A stretch of 64,000 nt of DNA from Photobacterium rosenbergii (GTDB taxonomy: Bacteria; Pseudomonadota; Gammaproteobacteria; Enterobacterales; Vibrionaceae), in the NCBI RefSeq assembly GCF_003026455.1, contig NZ_PYMB01000001.1:806001-870000 (forward strand), given 5' to 3'. Of this stretch, positions 8,125-17,359 are shown piece by piece. Made by a program: the position numbers and the translations under genes. The stretch's first letter is position 1. Each line of letters starts with the position of its first letter. A model generated the notes under the pieces. That model ran no database searches. It was not told the DNA's origin and saw only the letters and a program-made list of their open reading frames with translations.

Positions 8125-8765
8125 TGCAACCTCTCCTTGTTGATTGACATAGTATGCTGGCTAAGGCGAGGCATAGCACTCTGGTATTGGCTGTAATGAT
8201 TAATAAATTGTTCAATGGTCTGCTGCAACGAGCCACTATTGTCCACGACAAAACCACTATCAGGGCATTGGCCACGGTAATATTCTGCCCTTGCCAACCT
8301 GTCGACTATCTGGTCCGGCGTCTCACGTCCTCTGGCATATAGCCGAGCTTCCAGAACTTCAGCGCTGACATCAACGATGACAGGTACGACGCGATAACCA
8401 AAATCCATCATAGCTTGTTCTAAATAAGCTCTTGAACCATTGACCACCACATCGAGTCCTTGGGATAGCCACAACTCGATCTCTTTACCCAAGGCGTAGT
8501 TAAAACCATTGGCCTTCCAACTCATAGCAAACAAACCTCGTTGCGCGCGCTGGGCAAACTCCTCGCTTGAGAGTTCCACATGGTTTTCCCCGCCCGCCTG
8601 TGCAGAACGAGTAATGTAACGGTGTGCGACCAATAACTGTTTGGGATAAAGCGTGCGTATCGCCTGAAGCAGGCTGTCTTTGCCTGCCCCCGACGCGCCC
8701 ATTACATAAAATAAGGTGCCTTGTTTATTCAACGCAGATCTCCTTGCGTTTCTATTTTTTGGCAT
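8121..8765 (-). CDS. phnN: Ribose 1,5-bisphosphate phosphokinase PhnN
   Basis: A 214-residue guanylate-kinase-fold enzyme that phosphorylates ribose 1,5-bisphosphate to PRPP, returning the phosphonate-derived sugar to metabolism. The P-loop is GASGAGKDS near residues 23-31. The TRSAQAGGENHVELS block matches the substrate lid of guanylate kinase relatives. It sits 14 bp after phnM and overlaps phnP. The N-terminal ~15 residues are basic and may partly precede the real start, but no better start with a ribosome binding site is evident. Confidence 0.9.
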   Translation of the reverse strand: MPKNRNARRSALNKQGTLFYVMGASGAGKDSLLQAIRTLYPKQLLVAHRYITRSAQAGGENHVELSSEEFAQRAQRGLFAMSWKANGFNYALGKEIELWLSQGLDVVVNGSRAYLEQAMMDFGYRVVPVIVDVSAEVLEARLYARGRETPDQIVDRLARAEYYRGQCPDSGFVVDNSGSLQQTIEQFINHYSQYQSAMPRLSQHTMSINKERLQ

Positions 8766-8779
8766 GTCTCAGTATTCAA

Positions 8780-9916
8780 TTAAAATACCTGCTTACCCTG
8801 ACGCCAAACACGAGTGACATAAGTGTGATCATGCAAATGGTGTGCAAGCAGCAAATCAGCACGTTTGCCTTCCGCAATAACACCTCGGTCATTCAATTGA
8901 AGTGCCTGTGCTGGATTAATTGTCGCGAGCTTAGTTGCCTGTGGCAGATCTAAGTCATTACGCTCGTCATCTGCCAACTGGAAAAGCGCATCAAGCAAAC
9001 TTCCAGGGTAGTAATCAGATGACAGAATATCCAATACACCTAAGCTCGCGAGTTCGTGCGCAGCCACATTACCAGAATGCGAACCGCCACGAACGACGTT
9101 CGGTGCGCCCATCATGACTTTCAAACCCATTTCATGGGAAGCCTTGGCGGCCTCAACCGTGGTTGGGAATTCCGCAATGACCATCCCTAAGTCTTTTGAC
9201 TCCTGAACATGCAAAAGAGTTGCATCATCGTGACTTGCCATCGGAATATTCCGTTCACGGCACTGTCGAGTAATTTCAGAACGGTTCGATGCTGACCACT
9301 GCTGTGAGCGGGCAACCTGCTCCTTCTCAAACGCAAACATCTGCTCATCAGAAAATTTGTATTTGCCCTGATAGTAATCACGGTACTTTTGAACATCGAC
9401 GAACTGACGTTGGCCCGGTGCATGGTCCATCAAAGAGACCAAATGCACTTCCGACAGGTTGGCATAACGCTCAAACATTCCTACCGTGGTTTCATGGGGG
9501 ACTTCACAGCGCAAGTGAAGGAAATGCTCAGCGCGGTTCACACCCCGTTTCTGGCTTTCAATGACGGTGTCGATTAGGTGATCCAGGTTTTCCTGACGGC
9601 GTCCCCCTTCTCGGTAATCGCCAAGGGCGACAGCATCAAGCACGGTGGTGATCCCAGAGCCAACCAACTGGGCATCATGGGCACTCATTGCAGAAAAAGG
9701 TGGCCAGTCAACCTTCGGGCGCGGTGTAAAATACTTTTCCAAGTTGTCGGTATGCAGTTCAATCAACCCCGGCATCAACCAACCATTCTCACCATCATAC
9801 GCCTGTGGTAACTGGCTAAGCGTATCCGACATAGATTTAATGACGCCATTTTCCAATTCAACCGAGCCTTTTACGATCTCGTCTTCAAGGACCATATGTA
9901 CATTGGTAATAATCAC
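8780..9916 (-). CDS. phnM: Ribose 1-methylphosphonate 5-triphosphate diphosphohydrolase PhnM
   Basis: A 378-residue amidohydrolase-superfamily enzyme. It removes pyrophosphate from the 5-triphosphate of ribose 1-phosphonate before the C-P lyase step. The PhnM signature MPGLIELHTDNLEKYFTPRP is nearly the E. coli sequence; HTD supplies a metal ligand. SHDDATLLHV and the SSDYYPGSLLDALF region complete the metal site. The terminal NPAQALQLNDRGVIAEGKRADLLL is the usual amidohydrolase tail. It lies 20 bp after phnL in the same direction. Confidence 0.93.
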   Translation of the reverse strand: MIITNVHMVLEDEIVKGSVELENGVIKSMSDTLSQLPQAYDGENGWLMPGLIELHTDNLEKYFTPRPKVDWPPFSAMSAHDAQLVGSGITTVLDAVALGDYREGGRRQENLDHLIDTVIESQKRGVNRAEHFLHLRCEVPHETTVGMFERYANLSEVHLVSLMDHAPGQRQFVDVQKYRDYYQGKYKFSDEQMFAFEKEQVARSQQWSASNRSEITRQCRERNIPMASHDDATLLHVQESKDLGMVIAEFPTTVEAAKASHEMGLKVMMGAPNVVRGGSHSGNVAAHELASLGVLDILSSDYYPGSLLDALFQLADDERNDLDLPQATKLATINPAQALQLNDRGVIAEGKRADLLLAHHLHDHTYVTRVWRQGKQVF

Positions 9917-9936
9917 AATTGTTTCCTCATCCCTGA

Positions 9937-10752
9937 CTAGGCAACGTGTTCGGTTGCTGGAGCCATTTCAAGTTGCGATGATGCCTGCACAGACATCACG
10001 GTTGAATTGTTTTGGTCTGTTGTATCTTTTGCAGTCTGCTGCGATGCCTGTTCTGAATTGGCCGCTTTTGGTTTCATTTCGTACAAGCGATCAGCGACCT
10101 GCGACCTCACCTCTTCATCATGGAATATGCCCACAATCGCCGCACCGCGAGATTTGGTCTCTTCAATCAAACTGACCACAACAGCGCTGTTGGTCGCATC
10201 CAATGACGCCGTTGGCTCATCAAGTAGCAAGATTGGGTAATCGACAATAAAGCCCCTCGCGATGTTAACCCGTTGCTGCTCACCACCAGAGAAGGTTGCC
10301 GGCGCCAAGTGCCACAAGTGTTCTGGAACGTTCAAGCGGCGAAGCAGTTGACTGGCTTTACGCTCAGCTTCCTCACGGCAGCCCCCAACTTCCAGCATCG
10401 GCTGCATAACAACTTCCAGCGCGCTGATACGAGGGATAACGCGTAGGAACTGGCTTACCCATCCCACGGTATCACGTCGTACATTCAGCACTTCTCGCGG
10501 GGAAGCACTAACAAGGTCTACCCATTGATCATGGTGACACACTTCAATGGAGCCAGAATCAACCAGGTAGTTCGCATACAAAGCACGAAGTAAGGTTGAC
10601 TTGCCTGAGCCAGAGTGTCCATGCAGCACAACACACTCTCCTTGCTCGACACTCAACGATGAATCTTGTAGTACCGGTAACTCGATACCGTTTTGATTAT
10701 GCAAAACGAAGGTTTTACTCACATTACAGACTTTCAACATTGGCTTATTCAT
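9937..10752 (-). CDS. phnL: C-P lyase ABC-type subunit PhnL
   Basis: An ABC ATPase-like protein of 271 residues that works with the PhnGHIJK core; PhnI with PhnG, H and L forms ribose 1-phosphonate triphosphate from ATP and phosphonate. Walker A is [10 protein letters not shown], the signature motif is [14 protein letters not shown], and Walker B is [12 protein letters not shown]. The body aligns with E. coli PhnL (226 residues). The last ~45 residues are an extra glutamine/serine/threonine-rich tail ([18 protein letters not shown] and beyond) with low complexity, unlike the usual PhnL end. It is 9 bp after phnK. Confidence 0.92.
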   Translation of the reverse strand: MNKPMLKVCNVSKTFVLHNQNGIELPVLQDSSLSVEQGECVVLHGHSGSGKSTLLRALYANYLVDSGSIEVCHHDQWVDLVSASPREVLNVRRDTVGWVSQFLRVIPRISALEVVMQPMLEVGGCREEAERKASQLLRRLNVPEHLWHLAPATFSGGEQQRVNIARGFIVDYPILLLDEPTASLDATNSAVVVSLIEETKSRGAAIVGIFHDEEVRSQVADRLYEMKPKAANSEQASQQTAKDTTDQNNSTVMSVQASSQLEMAPATEHVA

Positions 10753-10761
10753 GTTCTTTCC

Positions 10762-11574
10762 TTAGTTTTGCAGTACCGATGAGACCAAAAGCTGGGTGTA
10801 AGAATGCTGAGGGTCGTCCAACACCTGATCGGTCAAGCCAGTTTCCACTACATAGCTTTGCTTCATCACCATCAGCCGATGAGCCAGCAAGCGCGCAACG
10901 GCCAAATCGTGCGTCACGATAACGACAGCAAGTTCCAACTCTGTTACCAACCGGCGTAATAAATCCAATAGCTTTGCCTGTACCGACACATCAAGGCCGC
11001 CAGTCGGCTCGTCCATGAAGATCAACTTTGGGTGAGTCACCAAGTTGCGGGCAATCTGTAGTCGCTGTTGCATACCACCAGAGAAGGTCGTGGGCATGTC
11101 ATCAATGCGCTCGGCAGGAATTTCAACATCCCCTAGCCACTTTTCAGCCTCATTACGAATTTCACCGTAATGGCTTTTGCCTACTGCCATTAACCGCTCG
11201 CCAATATTGCCGCCAGCGGAGACTCGTCCACGCAACCCATCCATTGGATGCTGGTGAACCACTCCCCACTCCGTGCGAAGAAGGTGGCGGCGCTGGCTTT
11301 CTGCCATTGCATAAAGGTCTTCTATCTGGGCAAGTTGTTGATCTGCGCCACCGCGTAAGTAAAGCACTTCGCCATTGTCAGGTTGCAAGCGGCCAGAGAT
11401 GGCTTTGAGCAAGGTACTTTTGCCCGAGCCTGATTCGCCCACAATACCCAATACTTCACCAGGGAATAGCTCAAACGATACCTCTGAAAACCCTTTGCCA
11501 GGCGCATAGAGTTTGGTGAGGTTTTGTACCGACAGTAGCGGTTGTTCTCTAAGGTTTGTCATTTCCATCATCAT
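10762..11574 (-). CDS. phnK: C-P lyase ABC-type subunit PhnK
   Basis: This ABC ATPase-like subunit binds the PhnGHIJ core complex through PhnJ. EQPLLSVQNLTKLYAPGKGF matches the start of E. coli PhnK (NQPLLSVNNLTHLYAPGKGF). Walker A is GESGSGKST, signature FSGGMQQRLQIARN, Walker B LIFMDEPTGGLD. The frame is open to 11595, overlapping phnJ, but three tandem ATG codons at 11574-11566 and a further ATG at 11562 fit the family length better; the choice among them is uncertain. It follows phnJ by about 10 bp or overlaps it. Confidence 0.92.
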   Translation of the reverse strand: MMMEMTNLREQPLLSVQNLTKLYAPGKGFSEVSFELFPGEVLGIVGESGSGKSTLLKAISGRLQPDNGEVLYLRGGADQQLAQIEDLYAMAESQRRHLLRTEWGVVHQHPMDGLRGRVSAGGNIGERLMAVGKSHYGEIRNEAEKWLGDVEIPAERIDDMPTTFSGGMQQRLQIARNLVTHPKLIFMDEPTGGLDVSVQAKLLDLLRRLVTELELAVVIVTHDLAVARLLAHRLMVMKQSYVVETGLTDQVLDDPQHSYTQLLVSSVLQN

Positions 11575-11584
11575 TTCGCTCTGC

Positions 11585-12487
11585 CTATTGTGCATCCATC
11601 AGTTCTGCGGTTTTACGTGCGTTTTCGTGCATTGGTGATTCCGAGTTCTTTTCAACCTGCTGGCGACAGTAGTCAGTGTCTGAGCAGACAAACATCCGAT
11701 TGCCCTCATCATCAATCACCACCTCATCCAAGAAGGTATCAGTCGATCCACAGATACTACATGGCTCGTCCCACTTCTGTACTTCGAACGGGTGGTCATC
11801 AAAATCTAAGCTATGAACCTTGGTATAGGGTGGGATGGCATAAATACGCTTCTCACGTCCGGCGCCAAACAATTGAAGAGCCGCCATGTTGTCCATTTTC
11901 GGGTTATCGAATTTCGGGATTGGCGATGGATCCATGATGTAGCGCTCGTTGACACGGACCGGATACGCATAGGCAGTCGCAATATGGCCGAACCGTGCAA
12001 TATCCTCGTACAGTTTGACATGCATGATGCCGTACTCCTGTAAGGCGTGCATTTTGCGGGTTTCCGTTTCACGCGGCTCGATAAAACGCAATGGCTCTGG
12101 GATCGGCACCTGATAAACCAAAATTTGATCTTTCTGCAACGCGACTTCTGGAATGCGGTGACGAGTCTGGATAATAGAGGCTTCGGTTGTCGTTTCGGTG
12201 GTATTGGCCAGTGCCACGGTTTTGAAGAACTCACGGATAGACACGGCATTGGTGGTGTCATCTGCCCCTTGGTCAATCACCTTAAGGGTATCGTCCTGAC
12301 CAATGATCGTGGCTGTTAGCTGAACGCCACCAGTCCCCCAACCATATGGCATCGGCATTTCACGGCCACCAAAAGGCACTTGGTAACCAGGGATAGCCAC
12401 CGCTTTTAGCAGCGCCCTGCGAATCATACGTTTGGTTTGCTCGTCTAGATAACCGTAGTTATAGCCATGGTTTTGTGCTTGTGACAT
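11585..12487 (-). CDS. phnJ: C-P lyase catalytic radical-SAM subunit PhnJ
   Basis: PhnJ is the radical S-adenosylmethionine enzyme that breaks the carbon-phosphorus bond, releasing the alkane and forming the ribose 1,2-cyclic phosphate. The cluster cysteines are seen in CSIC followed by FVCSDTDYC in the last quarter, the same pattern as E. coli Cys241/244/266/272. The glycyl-radical glycine is Gly34 in AIPGYQVPFG, equivalent to E. coli Gly32. The 300-residue length is slightly above the 281 of E. coli. Its ATG directly abuts the phnI stop (TAAATG), implying coupled translation. Confidence 0.95.
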   Translation of the reverse strand: MSQAQNHGYNYGYLDEQTKRMIRRALLKAVAIPGYQVPFGGREMPMPYGWGTGGVQLTATIIGQDDTLKVIDQGADDTTNAVSIREFFKTVALANTTETTTEASIIQTRHRIPEVALQKDQILVYQVPIPEPLRFIEPRETETRKMHALQEYGIMHVKLYEDIARFGHIATAYAYPVRVNERYIMDPSPIPKFDNPKMDNMAALQLFGAGREKRIYAIPPYTKVHSLDFDDHPFEVQKWDEPCSICGSTDTFLDEVVIDDEGNRMFVCSDTDYCRQQVEKNSESPMHENARKTAELMDAQ

Positions 12488-13624
12488 TTACTTGCCCTCA
12501 CCGTCTACGTGCTGTGGTACCATCAGTTCATCGTGTTCTTTGTGCATCTTGCGTAGAAGCTCCAATTCAGATTGGAAATCAACGTAGTGCGGTAATTTCA
12601 GGTGAGAGACAAACCCTGCAGCCTCTACGTTATCCGCATGGGCCAAGACAAATTCTTCATCTTGTGCAGGACCATCAACTGGCTCATCGTATTCGGCACC
12701 TTGCAACGCACGATCTACCAGCGCCATAGACATTGCTTTACGCTCAGTAAAACCAAATGTCAGGCCATAACCCCGTGTCAGCTTAGGTTTCTGCTGCTTG
12801 TTTCCGATGAATCCGTTAATCATCTGACATTCAGTCAGCTCAAGCTCACCGATATCAATATCAATACTACCGGTCTCTGTGCATAGCTCTTCTGGACTCA
12901 GTGACAGCGTCACCTTTCCTGAGCGAATTTCACCGGCAAACGGGTGGTTACGGCCATAACCTCTTTGGGTCGAATAACCAAGCGCTAGCAAGAAGCCCTC
13001 ATCACCTCGTGCCAGTTGCTGCAAACGTGCAGAACGATCACAGGGGAAATTTACCGGTTCCATGGTGACATCATCTGGTTGCTCACCCATATCCTGTTCA
13101 ACAACCATCAAATCCAGCTTTTCAAGAATCCCCATTACTTGTGGGCAAGGCTCGTTAACGCTACGCACTTCATCTTCAGCAGGTACCTGCTGCGCCATGC
13201 TCATGGGTTCTTCACCTTCTGCCAGTAAGCTAAAGTCCAACAAACGGTGGGTATAGTCATAGGTTGGCCCCAACAACTGACCACCGGGAAGGTCTTTGTA
13301 TGTTGCCGAGATACGGCGCTCAATACGCATATCTGAGGTATCAACCGGCTCCAACACGGCCAAACGAGGCAGAGTGGTACGGTAAGCGCGCAACAGGAAG
13401 ATGGCTTCTACCAAGTCACCACTGGCCTGCTTGATAGCCAATGCCGCTAACTCTTTGTCATAAATGCCGCCCTCGGTCATCACGCGATCGACTGAACCTG
13501 CAAGCTGTTCACTGATTTGAGAAACCTGAAGCTCAGGCAGGTCGGTATTACCCCGGCGCTTTTGCGCCTGAAGTTGGTGTGCGGCTTTAATCGCTTTTTC
13601 GCCGCCTTTAACTGCAACGTACAT
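12488..13624 (-). CDS. phnI: C-P lyase core subunit PhnI
   Basis: PhnI carries the nucleosidase activity that, with PhnG, PhnH and PhnL, swaps adenine of ATP for the phosphonate. The 378-residue protein begins MYVAVKGGEKAIKAAH and contains the family blocks QLLGPTYDYTHRLLDF, GFLLALGYSTQRGYGRNHPFAGEIR and LPHYVDFQSELELLRKMH, all close to E. coli PhnI (354 residues). Its ATG overlaps the phnH stop by one base (TAATG), and its stop abuts the phnJ start. Confidence 0.94.
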   Translation of the reverse strand: MYVAVKGGEKAIKAAHQLQAQKRRGNTDLPELQVSQISEQLAGSVDRVMTEGGIYDKELAALAIKQASGDLVEAIFLLRAYRTTLPRLAVLEPVDTSDMRIERRISATYKDLPGGQLLGPTYDYTHRLLDFSLLAEGEEPMSMAQQVPAEDEVRSVNEPCPQVMGILEKLDLMVVEQDMGEQPDDVTMEPVNFPCDRSARLQQLARGDEGFLLALGYSTQRGYGRNHPFAGEIRSGKVTLSLSPEELCTETGSIDIDIGELELTECQMINGFIGNKQQKPKLTRGYGLTFGFTERKAMSMALVDRALQGAEYDEPVDGPAQDEEFVLAHADNVEAAGFVSHLKLPHYVDFQSELELLRKMHKEHDELMVPQHVDGEGK

Positions 13625-14223
13625 TACATCGCCTCCACTGATGTTGAGCGCGGGATGGCCACCACTTGCTCACCTGAAACAAAAATCAAATCCAGCCCGA
13701 GGGGAAACATTTTTCCCTGGGCCAGCAGGATGTTGTTCACATCCGACGAAAGCTCACCCAGTTGGATACAGCACTCTTCTTTAATCCCAGGCCCCTTAAG
13801 CTTGAATCGCTGGCCAGAAGAGAGGCTAGTGGCTTCGATAACCAATGTAGTGCTGCGATCCGGGTATTCTTCATTACCGAGGTTAAATGCCAGCTCATCA
13901 AACGTGATAGTTGGCATATCAGCCGCAGCAACCACTGCAAATACAGCTTGTTCCGGTGCCGCATTGGTTGTAGCGCCAGTATGGAAGTGGACATTTTGGA
14001 TCGCGGCATTGTCTTGCAAAAACGACTGGGACAACCACAACGGCGTGCTGTTATCCGCCATCGCGAGTAGCACCTGACTTGTCGCTGGCATCATTGCCCC
14101 AAAACCAGAGCAGCGGTCTAGTTCAACCAGAGTCCCTGGTTCGGACATTGCTTTGAGCAGGCGTCTAAAACAAAACTGGCTATCATGTACGGCATCAGTG
14201 AAAGCCGAGGTAATATGGCTCAT
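13624..14223 (-). CDS. phnH: C-P lyase core subunit PhnH
   Basis: A 199-residue structural subunit of the PhnGHIJ complex with a PLP-transferase-like fold that lost its cofactor. AFTDAVHDSQFCFRRLLKAMSEPG is the family N-terminal signature, and the GPGIKE and FPLGLDLIFVSGEQVVAIPRST blocks close the protein as in E. coli PhnH (194 residues). It starts 29 bp after phnG and overlaps phnI by one base. Confidence 0.92.
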   Translation of the reverse strand: MSHITSAFTDAVHDSQFCFRRLLKAMSEPGTLVELDRCSGFGAMMPATSQVLLAMADNSTPLWLSQSFLQDNAAIQNVHFHTGATTNAAPEQAVFAVVAAADMPTITFDELAFNLGNEEYPDRSTTLVIEATSLSSGQRFKLKGPGIKEECCIQLGELSSDVNNILLAQGKMFPLGLDLIFVSGEQVVAIPRSTSVEAM

Positions 14224-14252
14224 CGTATATCTCCTTTATCTATTACCGCGGC

Positions 14253-14711
14253 TTAATCTTCACCACGAACCATGGTGAAAAAGTCCACTTTGCTGCTAGC
14301 AACCTCTTGTTGACGCTGCTCCCTTTCGGCCTGCTTATCCGCTGACAATGGGGTGACGATTTGAGCAAAGATGGCCTCATGGTATTGATCTGTTTGCAGC
14401 AATCCATCCAATACGGCTGCTAACTCTGCATGCTGCTTGTTGCGCCCTTGAAGGTAGCTATAACCCATCTCACCGCTTGCCAGCTGAACGGCAGCACGTG
14501 TTATGGTGACATCGCCAATATTGAACTGACGGCCAGTACTCCCCATTCTTGCCCGAACTTGTGCCAGGCCGATTTCTGCTGGGCGTATGATCTTGTAATC
14601 CGGAGCCAATCCATGTTGGTTACGGCTCTGCTGCCAAAGGGTTGAGAGTTTTTCAAAACTGGCCTGGGCCAGTACAGACATCCAATGTTTTCTTTTTTCC
14701 GTGGTGTCCAT
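14253..14711 (-). CDS. phnG: C-P lyase core subunit PhnG
   Basis: A 152-residue small subunit of the C-P lyase core. RKHWMSVLAQASFEKL matches the family start (RQxWMxVLA), followed by IRPAEIGLAQVRARMGSTGRQFNIGDVTITRAAVQL and GYSYLQGRNKQHAELAAVLDGLLQ, the most conserved PhnG blocks. Length agrees with E. coli (150). The start codon abuts the phnF stop (TAAATG), so regulator and first core subunit are co-translated. Confidence 0.93.
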   Translation of the reverse strand: MDTTEKRKHWMSVLAQASFEKLSTLWQQSRNQHGLAPDYKIIRPAEIGLAQVRARMGSTGRQFNIGDVTITRAAVQLASGEMGYSYLQGRNKQHAELAAVLDGLLQTDQYHEAIFAQIVTPLSADKQAEREQRQQEVASSKVDFFTMVRGED

Positions 14712-15407
14712 TTAGTGCTCCATGACTAATTCAATGACATCGGATCGGGTATTTGAACTTGAATATTCAGCTACTTTTTCCGTGCCTTTGATGACATTTG
14801 TGGTACGTATTATTAATAACGGGATACTGCTATTTATTTGTAAAAGTCGGCAGTATTCTGTATTCGGTATTTGGGCGCGAAGCCGAGTGCTTTTACGCTC
14901 TAATTCAACACCCAATTCTTTTTTAATAAAATTATGCAGTGAGCCAGATTGAAAATGCTTTATCACTGGCCACCAGCTGTAGTCAGACAAATAATGATCA
15001 ATCACGGTACGTGGAACACCATCCATTTTTCGGTAGGTCCGTAAGTGGATAATCTTACTTTCCGGTTCACAATCAAGCTTTCCAGCCAACCGTTCACTGG
15101 CAACAAGCGTACGTGACTGCAGCACTTCACAACGCGGTAGAGAGCCCTGTTCAAGCAGGTTGCCGGTAAAATGGGCACCAGAATGAAGGTAGTAATCTGC
15201 TGGTTGGCTTAACACCATATTCCCTTTACCCTGATGGCGTAGAATTAGCCCTGCCGTTACCAACTCATCAATGGCGCGTCTCACCGTATGCCGATTGACT
15301 TGAAAATATTTTGCTAATTGTGATTCGGACGGTAAATAATCACCTGCCTGATATTTATGACGTAAGTCATCCTCCAATTCCTTGGCAATTTTTTGATAGA
15401 CAGGCAT
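14712..15407 (-). CDS. phnF: GntR/HutC-family regulator PhnF
   Basis: A repressor-type regulator with an N-terminal winged helix (residues ~8-70; PSESQLAKYFQVNRHTVRRAIDELVTAGLI, then the wing RHQGKGNMVL) and a C-terminal UTRA effector domain (~85-230). The frame opens at 15413, but the second ATG at 15407 has AAGG at 8-nt spacing and is the more likely start. It sits between phnE and phnG as in E. coli. A 14-bp palindrome of the HutC type (core GTCTAGA) lies 23-29 bp before the gene and another before phnC, so it probably represses both units and itself. The inducer is presumably a phosphonate or pathway intermediate. Confidence 0.9.
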   Translation of the reverse strand: MPVYQKIAKELEDDLRHKYQAGDYLPSESQLAKYFQVNRHTVRRAIDELVTAGLILRHQGKGNMVLSQPADYYLHSGAHFTGNLLEQGSLPRCEVLQSRTLVASERLAGKLDCEPESKIIHLRTYRKMDGVPRTVIDHYLSDYSWWPVIKHFQSGSLHNFIKKELGVELERKSTRLRAQIPNTEYCRLLQINSSIPLLIIRTTNVIKGTEKVAEYSSSNTRSDVIELVMEH

Positions 15408-15435
15408 TTTCATTTCCTTAAATTCTCGGTAAATA

Positions 15436-15449
15436 CTTATCTAGACATG
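15436..15449. promoter_or_regulatory. Probable PhnF operator before phnF
   Basis: CTTATCTAGACATG reads on the minus strand as CATGTCTAGATAAG, matching the site before phnC (18342-18355) at 13 of 14 positions. The TCTAGA core fits the GT-N-TA-N-AC pattern bound by HutC-type GntR regulators. It lies in the 78-bp phnE-phnF gap. Confidence 0.65.
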
Positions 15450-15491
15450 TAAACCGAAAATTTTTATTCCGTGATTAAATCAATATTTCAA

Positions 15492-16283
15492 TTAAATGAA
15501 TTTCTTGCGAATGATCTGGGAAACAAAATCAATAATGCTCACCGTTACAATAACAATCAGCATGATGGCTGCCGTTTGCTGCATTTGAAAACCGGAAATT
15601 GATTGCCACAGCAACACACCAATACCACCTGCGCCGACCATACCCACAACAGTCGCAGAGCGAATGTTTGATTCGAGGCGATACAAGGAGTATGAAATCC
15701 ACAGCGGCATAACTTGTGGAATGACACCATATAGAATCACTTCCAGTGGGTTTGCACCAGTTGCTTTCACACCTTCAATTGGTCCCGGCTCTATCGCTTC
15801 TACTGCCTCGGCAAACAGTTTTGCCAGTACACCTGTGGTATGAATGAACAGGGCCATGACACCAGCAAAAGGGCCGAGGCCAACCACCACCACGAACAGC
15901 ATGGCAAAAACCATTTCATTGATTGCTCTTAGACCGTCCATCAAACGACGTACCGGAAAGGTAACCCACGTCGGCATCAAGTTTTCAGCGCTCAAAATGC
16001 CAAATGGGATAGCTAACAAAATCGAAAGCAAGGTTCCCCAAATACCAATCTGGATCGTGACTAACATTTCGCTGAAATACAGTTCAACATCAGTAAAATC
16101 AGGTGGAAAGAAATCCTTGAGTAGCTGCACCATATTTTCAGGATGCTCGAAGAACATCATTGGTGCCATTTCTGCGCCTCGCCAAGCCCACATTAAAATG
16201 CTGAGTACGATGACCGCGATAACAGCGTTTTTAATCGAAAGCTTTGATGACGGCATCAGGTGTTGAGTATTGGTGTGCATCAT
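15492..16283 (-). CDS. phnE: Phosphonate ABC transporter permease PhnE
   Basis: Inner-membrane permease with about five to six hydrophobic segments. The stretch [34 protein letters not shown] and [36 protein letters not shown] (EAA loop for ATPase contact) are nearly identical to E. coli PhnE. The frame opens at 16307, but ATG codons at 16283/16280 lie behind AAGGAC and fit the family length (~260). It follows phnD by ~45 bp and precedes phnF. Only one permease copy is present, as in the single-PhnE systems. Confidence 0.92.
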   Translation of the reverse strand: MMHTNTQHLMPSSKLSIKNAVIAVIVLSILMWAWRGAEMAPMMFFEHPENMVQLLKDFFPPDFTDVELYFSEMLVTIQIGIWGTLLSILLAIPFGILSAENLMPTWVTFPVRRLMDGLRAINEMVFAMLFVVVVGLGPFAGVMALFIHTTGVLAKLFAEAVEAIEPGPIEGVKATGANPLEVILYGVIPQVMPLWISYSLYRLESNIRSATVVGMVGAGGIGVLLWQSISGFQMQQTAAIMLIVIVTVSIIDFVSQIIRKKFI

Positions 16284-16328
16284 TATGTCCTTGTGTGGCA
16301 GGGACATCGCCCCTGCCCTTATCCTTTA

Positions 16329-17342
16329 TTAACCTTGTGCATTACCCGAGTTTACTTTGAGTGCATCAATTTCCGCGCTCAGAGATTCCAGTTCAGCCTG
16401 GTACTGAGCAATGCGCTCTTTCTTCACTTTATCACTCAAGCGTGGGTTATCCTGGGTTTCTACCAAAGCTTTGTATGCTTCCATCTGGCGGATCGGCAAC
16501 AACTGGTTATTGTCTGCTGGTGCAAACCCTGACCAAGCCAATAACTTGAGGTTATCCAACTGCTGATGATTGTCTTTGCCGTAAGCTAAGAAGAACTCTC
16601 GAGCCTTGTCTTTGACTCCTTCAGGAATATCCTTGCGCCAAGTGATTACATCCGAAGGGATAAGTTCTGATTGCCACACCACTTTCAACTTGCTGTACAA
16701 GTCTGGATTGCTTTGCTTGATGCGTACTAGGTTCATAGTGTGGTTTGTCGCAACATCGACCTGCTTGTTCGCCACTGCCATAGCATTTGAACCATGATTA
16801 GCAACGATAGTGCGCTTGAAGTCATTCGCCGAAATATGGTTCTGGGCAAACGCGTAATAGTTCGGTACCAAGAAACCTGACGTTGAGTTAGGCTCACCAT
16901 TGCCCAGCATCAAGTCTTTGCGGTTATCAATCACATCTTGCAGTGTATTGATATCGTCATTTTCACTGTTGACCAGCAATACGCTGTAATAACCTTGGGT
17001 TCCGTCTTTATCAATGTAGCGAGCAAAGATCTCTGCATTGGCACGGTCGACTGCTTCCATCGCTGATTTATTGCCAAAATAGGCAAAATCGACTTTCTTA
17101 AAGCGCATTCCCTGGATAATGCCAGCATAATCTGGCGCAAAGTAGGCGTTCACCTTGATACCCAGCTCTTCACTCAGATCATCCAGCATAGGCTCCCAGC
17201 GTTGCTTTAGGTTTTGCTGGGCATCGGTTGCAATAATACCAAAGTTAATTTCTTTCATGGTTTCAGCCACACTGGTTAGTGGCGAAACCAAACTGGCAGC
17301 AAGTGCGATAGAGCAGCCAACTTTTTTGATAGTGGTAAACAT
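16329..17342 (-). CDS. phnD: Phosphonate-binding periplasmic protein PhnD
   Basis: A 337-residue solute-binding protein with a signal peptide at ~1-26 (ending SVAETM). Ligand-pocket regions resemble PhnD: FGIIATDAQQNLKQRWEPMLDDL, KKVDFAYFGNKSAMEAVDRANAE and GNGEPNSTSGFLVPNYYAF, where serine and threonine residues bind the phosphonate oxygens. The C-terminal ~40 residues (IRQMEAYKAL to the end) are helical and charged. It lies between phnC (17 bp away) and phnE and delivers phosphonates to PhnCE. Confidence 0.93.
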   Translation of the reverse strand: MFTTIKKVGCSIALAASLVSPLTSVAETMKEINFGIIATDAQQNLKQRWEPMLDDLSEELGIKVNAYFAPDYAGIIQGMRFKKVDFAYFGNKSAMEAVDRANAEIFARYIDKDGTQGYYSVLLVNSENDDINTLQDVIDNRKDLMLGNGEPNSTSGFLVPNYYAFAQNHISANDFKRTIVANHGSNAMAVANKQVDVATNHTMNLVRIKQSNPDLYSKLKVVWQSELIPSDVITWRKDIPEGVKDKAREFFLAYGKDNHQQLDNLKLLAWSGFAPADNNQLLPIRQMEAYKALVETQDNPRLSDKVKKERIAQYQAELESLSAEIDALKVNSGNAQG

Positions 17343-17359
17343 GATTTTTCCCTGCTGAT